The notes below the pieces were generated by a model, which ran no database searches, had not been told where the DNA came from, and was given only the letters and a program-made list of their open reading frames with translations. The translations under genes and the position numbers were made by a program. From Candidatus Thiodiazotropha endolucinida (GTDB taxonomy: Bacteria; Pseudomonadota; Gammaproteobacteria; Chromatiales; Chromatiaceae), in NCBI RefSeq assembly GCF_001715975.1, contig NZ_MARB01000008.1, forward strand, positions 124,001 through 188,000: a DNA stretch of 64,000 nt, given 5' to 3'. This document shows positions 62,992 through 64,000 of the stretch, piece by piece; position 1 is the stretch's first letter; every line of letters begins with the position of its first letter.

Positions 62992-64000
62992 ATGAGATGG
63001 ATATGGCAACAGCCCGATTGGCCAGATTTTCACTATGACAATCGCGCGCTCGATGACCGGGAACTTGAATTTCGCATAAGCTCAGAGCGTCTAGCTGGCC
63101 GCTTTGAGGCACTGCCAATGGCGTCCCAAGAGGATGCCACGATCGATTTGATGCTTGCAGAAGCCATCAAAACCAGTGCCATTGAAGGCGAGGATCTGGA
63201 TAGAGAATCGGTCAGGTCATCTCTACTCTCTTTAATTACATCGGATACGCTACCAGACAACTCAGACCAGAAAGCGGCGGGGGCTGCTTCGCTGCTGGTG
63301 GACGTTCGTAAGAACTGGCACGCATCGCTGACACACGATCTGCTGGGCAAGTGGCAATCCATGGCTGTCCCGGAACAGCGCTATACGCCTATTCTGCGAG
63401 GCGCATACCGCAACGATCCTTCGCCAATGCAAATAATGAGCGGGCCTTACGGTCGTGAAAAAGTTCACTACGAAGCCCCGCCAGTGACTCAGGTGCCTGA
63501 CGAAATGACGGGATTCATCGGCTGGTATAACCAGACCAGCCCTTCAAACAGGGATACAAAAATACCAGGGATTGCCAGAGCGGGTATTGCACACCTCTGG
63601 TTCGAAGTGATCCATCCCTTCGACGATGGTAACGGGCGAGTCGGCAGGGCGATTGCTGATCATGCGCTTTCGCAGTCTCTCGGCTATCCGACCACGGCTT
63701 GTCTTGCCACGGCGATAGAGGGAGGCAAAAAATCTTATTATCTGCAACTGGAGAAAGCGAGCCGTGGAAGCCTGGACGTTAATGCCTGGCTTGATTACTT
63801 TGCCGACAGGGTCATCAAGGCACAGGAAATTGCCAGAGAAGAAGTGGATTTTGTACTGGCCAAGGCACGTTTCTACGAAACCTATGGTGACCAGTTGAAT
63901 GACCGGCAGGCCAGAATGGTATCTCGGGTGTTTGCTGAAGGCCGGAAGGGCTTTGAAGGCGGGATAACGACAAGAAAATATGAAGCGATAACCAAGTGCC
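62992..64000 (+). CDS. Fic-domain protein, 3' end beyond the window
   Basis: 336 residues visible. MRWIWQQPDWPDFHYDNRAL is the DUF4172 N-terminus. TSAIEGE (61-67) is the inhibitory-helix motif [ST]xxxE[GN], and HPFDDGNGRVGR (208-219) is the complete Fic catalytic loop. Fic enzymes transfer AMP or related groups to proteins. The built-in inhibitory helix means a self-restrained (class II-like) enzyme without a separate antitoxin. The frame is open to the last base. Confidence 0.93.
   Translation, partial: MRWIWQQPDWPDFHYDNRALDDRELEFRISSERLAGRFEALPMASQEDATIDLMLAEAIKTSAIEGEDLDRESVRSSLLSLITSDTLPDNSDQKAAGAASLLVDVRKNWHASLTHDLLGKWQSMAVPEQRYTPILRGAYRNDPSPMQIMSGPYGREKVHYEAPPVTQVPDEMTGFIGWYNQTSPSNRDTKIPGIARAGIAHLWFEVIHPFDDGNGRVGRAIADHALSQSLGYPTTACLATAIEGGKKSYYLQLEKASRGSLDVNAWLDYFADRVIKAQEIAREEVDFVLAKARFYETYGDQLNDRQARMVSRVFAEGRKGFEGGITTRKYEAITKC

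Overview
The window looks like the chromosome of a sulfur-oxidising gammaproteobacterium. Supporting signs are the divergent gatCAB / mreBCD arrangement, the xseA-guaBA neighbourhood typical of that class, a cobalt-type thiocyanate hydrolase locus, and DsrE, TusA and SQR-like sulfur-handling genes. The exact genus cannot be fixed from sequence alone. I saw no tRNA, rRNA or CRISPR array.

Layout. 1-4.6 kb (minus strand): mreB, mreC and the first codons of mreD (cell shape), then a DUF5666 lipoprotein and a DUF6502 protein. 5.1-8.4 kb: gatCAB. 8.5-10.7 kb: a secreted metzincin-type protease. 11.3-25.5 kb is the accessory core. It holds a CbiM-type cobalt permease, a methyltransferase, an orphan GlcF-like iron-sulfur protein, a CynR-like LysR regulator, scnBAC plus the P15K-type activator, an ABC transporter with a Tat-exported binding protein and two sister permeases, a stray IS3 OrfA, and a DsrE-TusA-FAD oxidoreductase-DUF1641 sulfur set. 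26-29.3 kb: an SLC13/TrkA-C anion transporter facing its own LysR regulator. 29.9-33.7 kb: an aldehyde:ferredoxin oxidoreductase operon (aorABC plus a MoaD-like protein). A putative molybdenum carrier lies 1.5 kb further on. 34-61 kb is mostly housekeeping or signalling: pyruvate kinase, sodB, recQ, an asparagine-synthase-like amidotransferase, grxD, HD-GYP, HDOD and CBS proteins, aldehyde dehydrogenase, xseA, a 1174-aa periplasmic-sensor GGDEF-EAL protein, guaB and guaA. 61-64 kb: a decayed AbiE toxin-antitoxin pair and a Fic protein cut by the window end.

How the parts fit. The strongest signal is a small regulon around thiocyanate hydrolase. The palindrome ATAG-N7-CTAT, a LysR T-N11-A box, sits at three promoters (cbiM, glcF-like, scnB) with nearly constant spacing: the box centre is about 63 bases before the predicted transcription start. 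It also lies across the ribosome-binding site and start codon of the CynR-like gene itself. The cbiM and scnB promoters are 70-bp near-copies (58/70 identical). I infer that one regulator co-induces cobalt uptake, the cobalt enzyme and its activator, and perhaps the transporter. Carbonyl sulfide made from thiocyanate would yield sulfide, which the downstream sulfur genes could handle. No carbonyl sulfide hydrolase is seen here.

Other notable structures are a probable AUU start for mreC, several families of dispersed palindromes, a 106-bp cruciform-forming element near sodB, and an AbiE module whose antitoxin carries an internal deletion and whose toxin has lost a catalytic aspartate.
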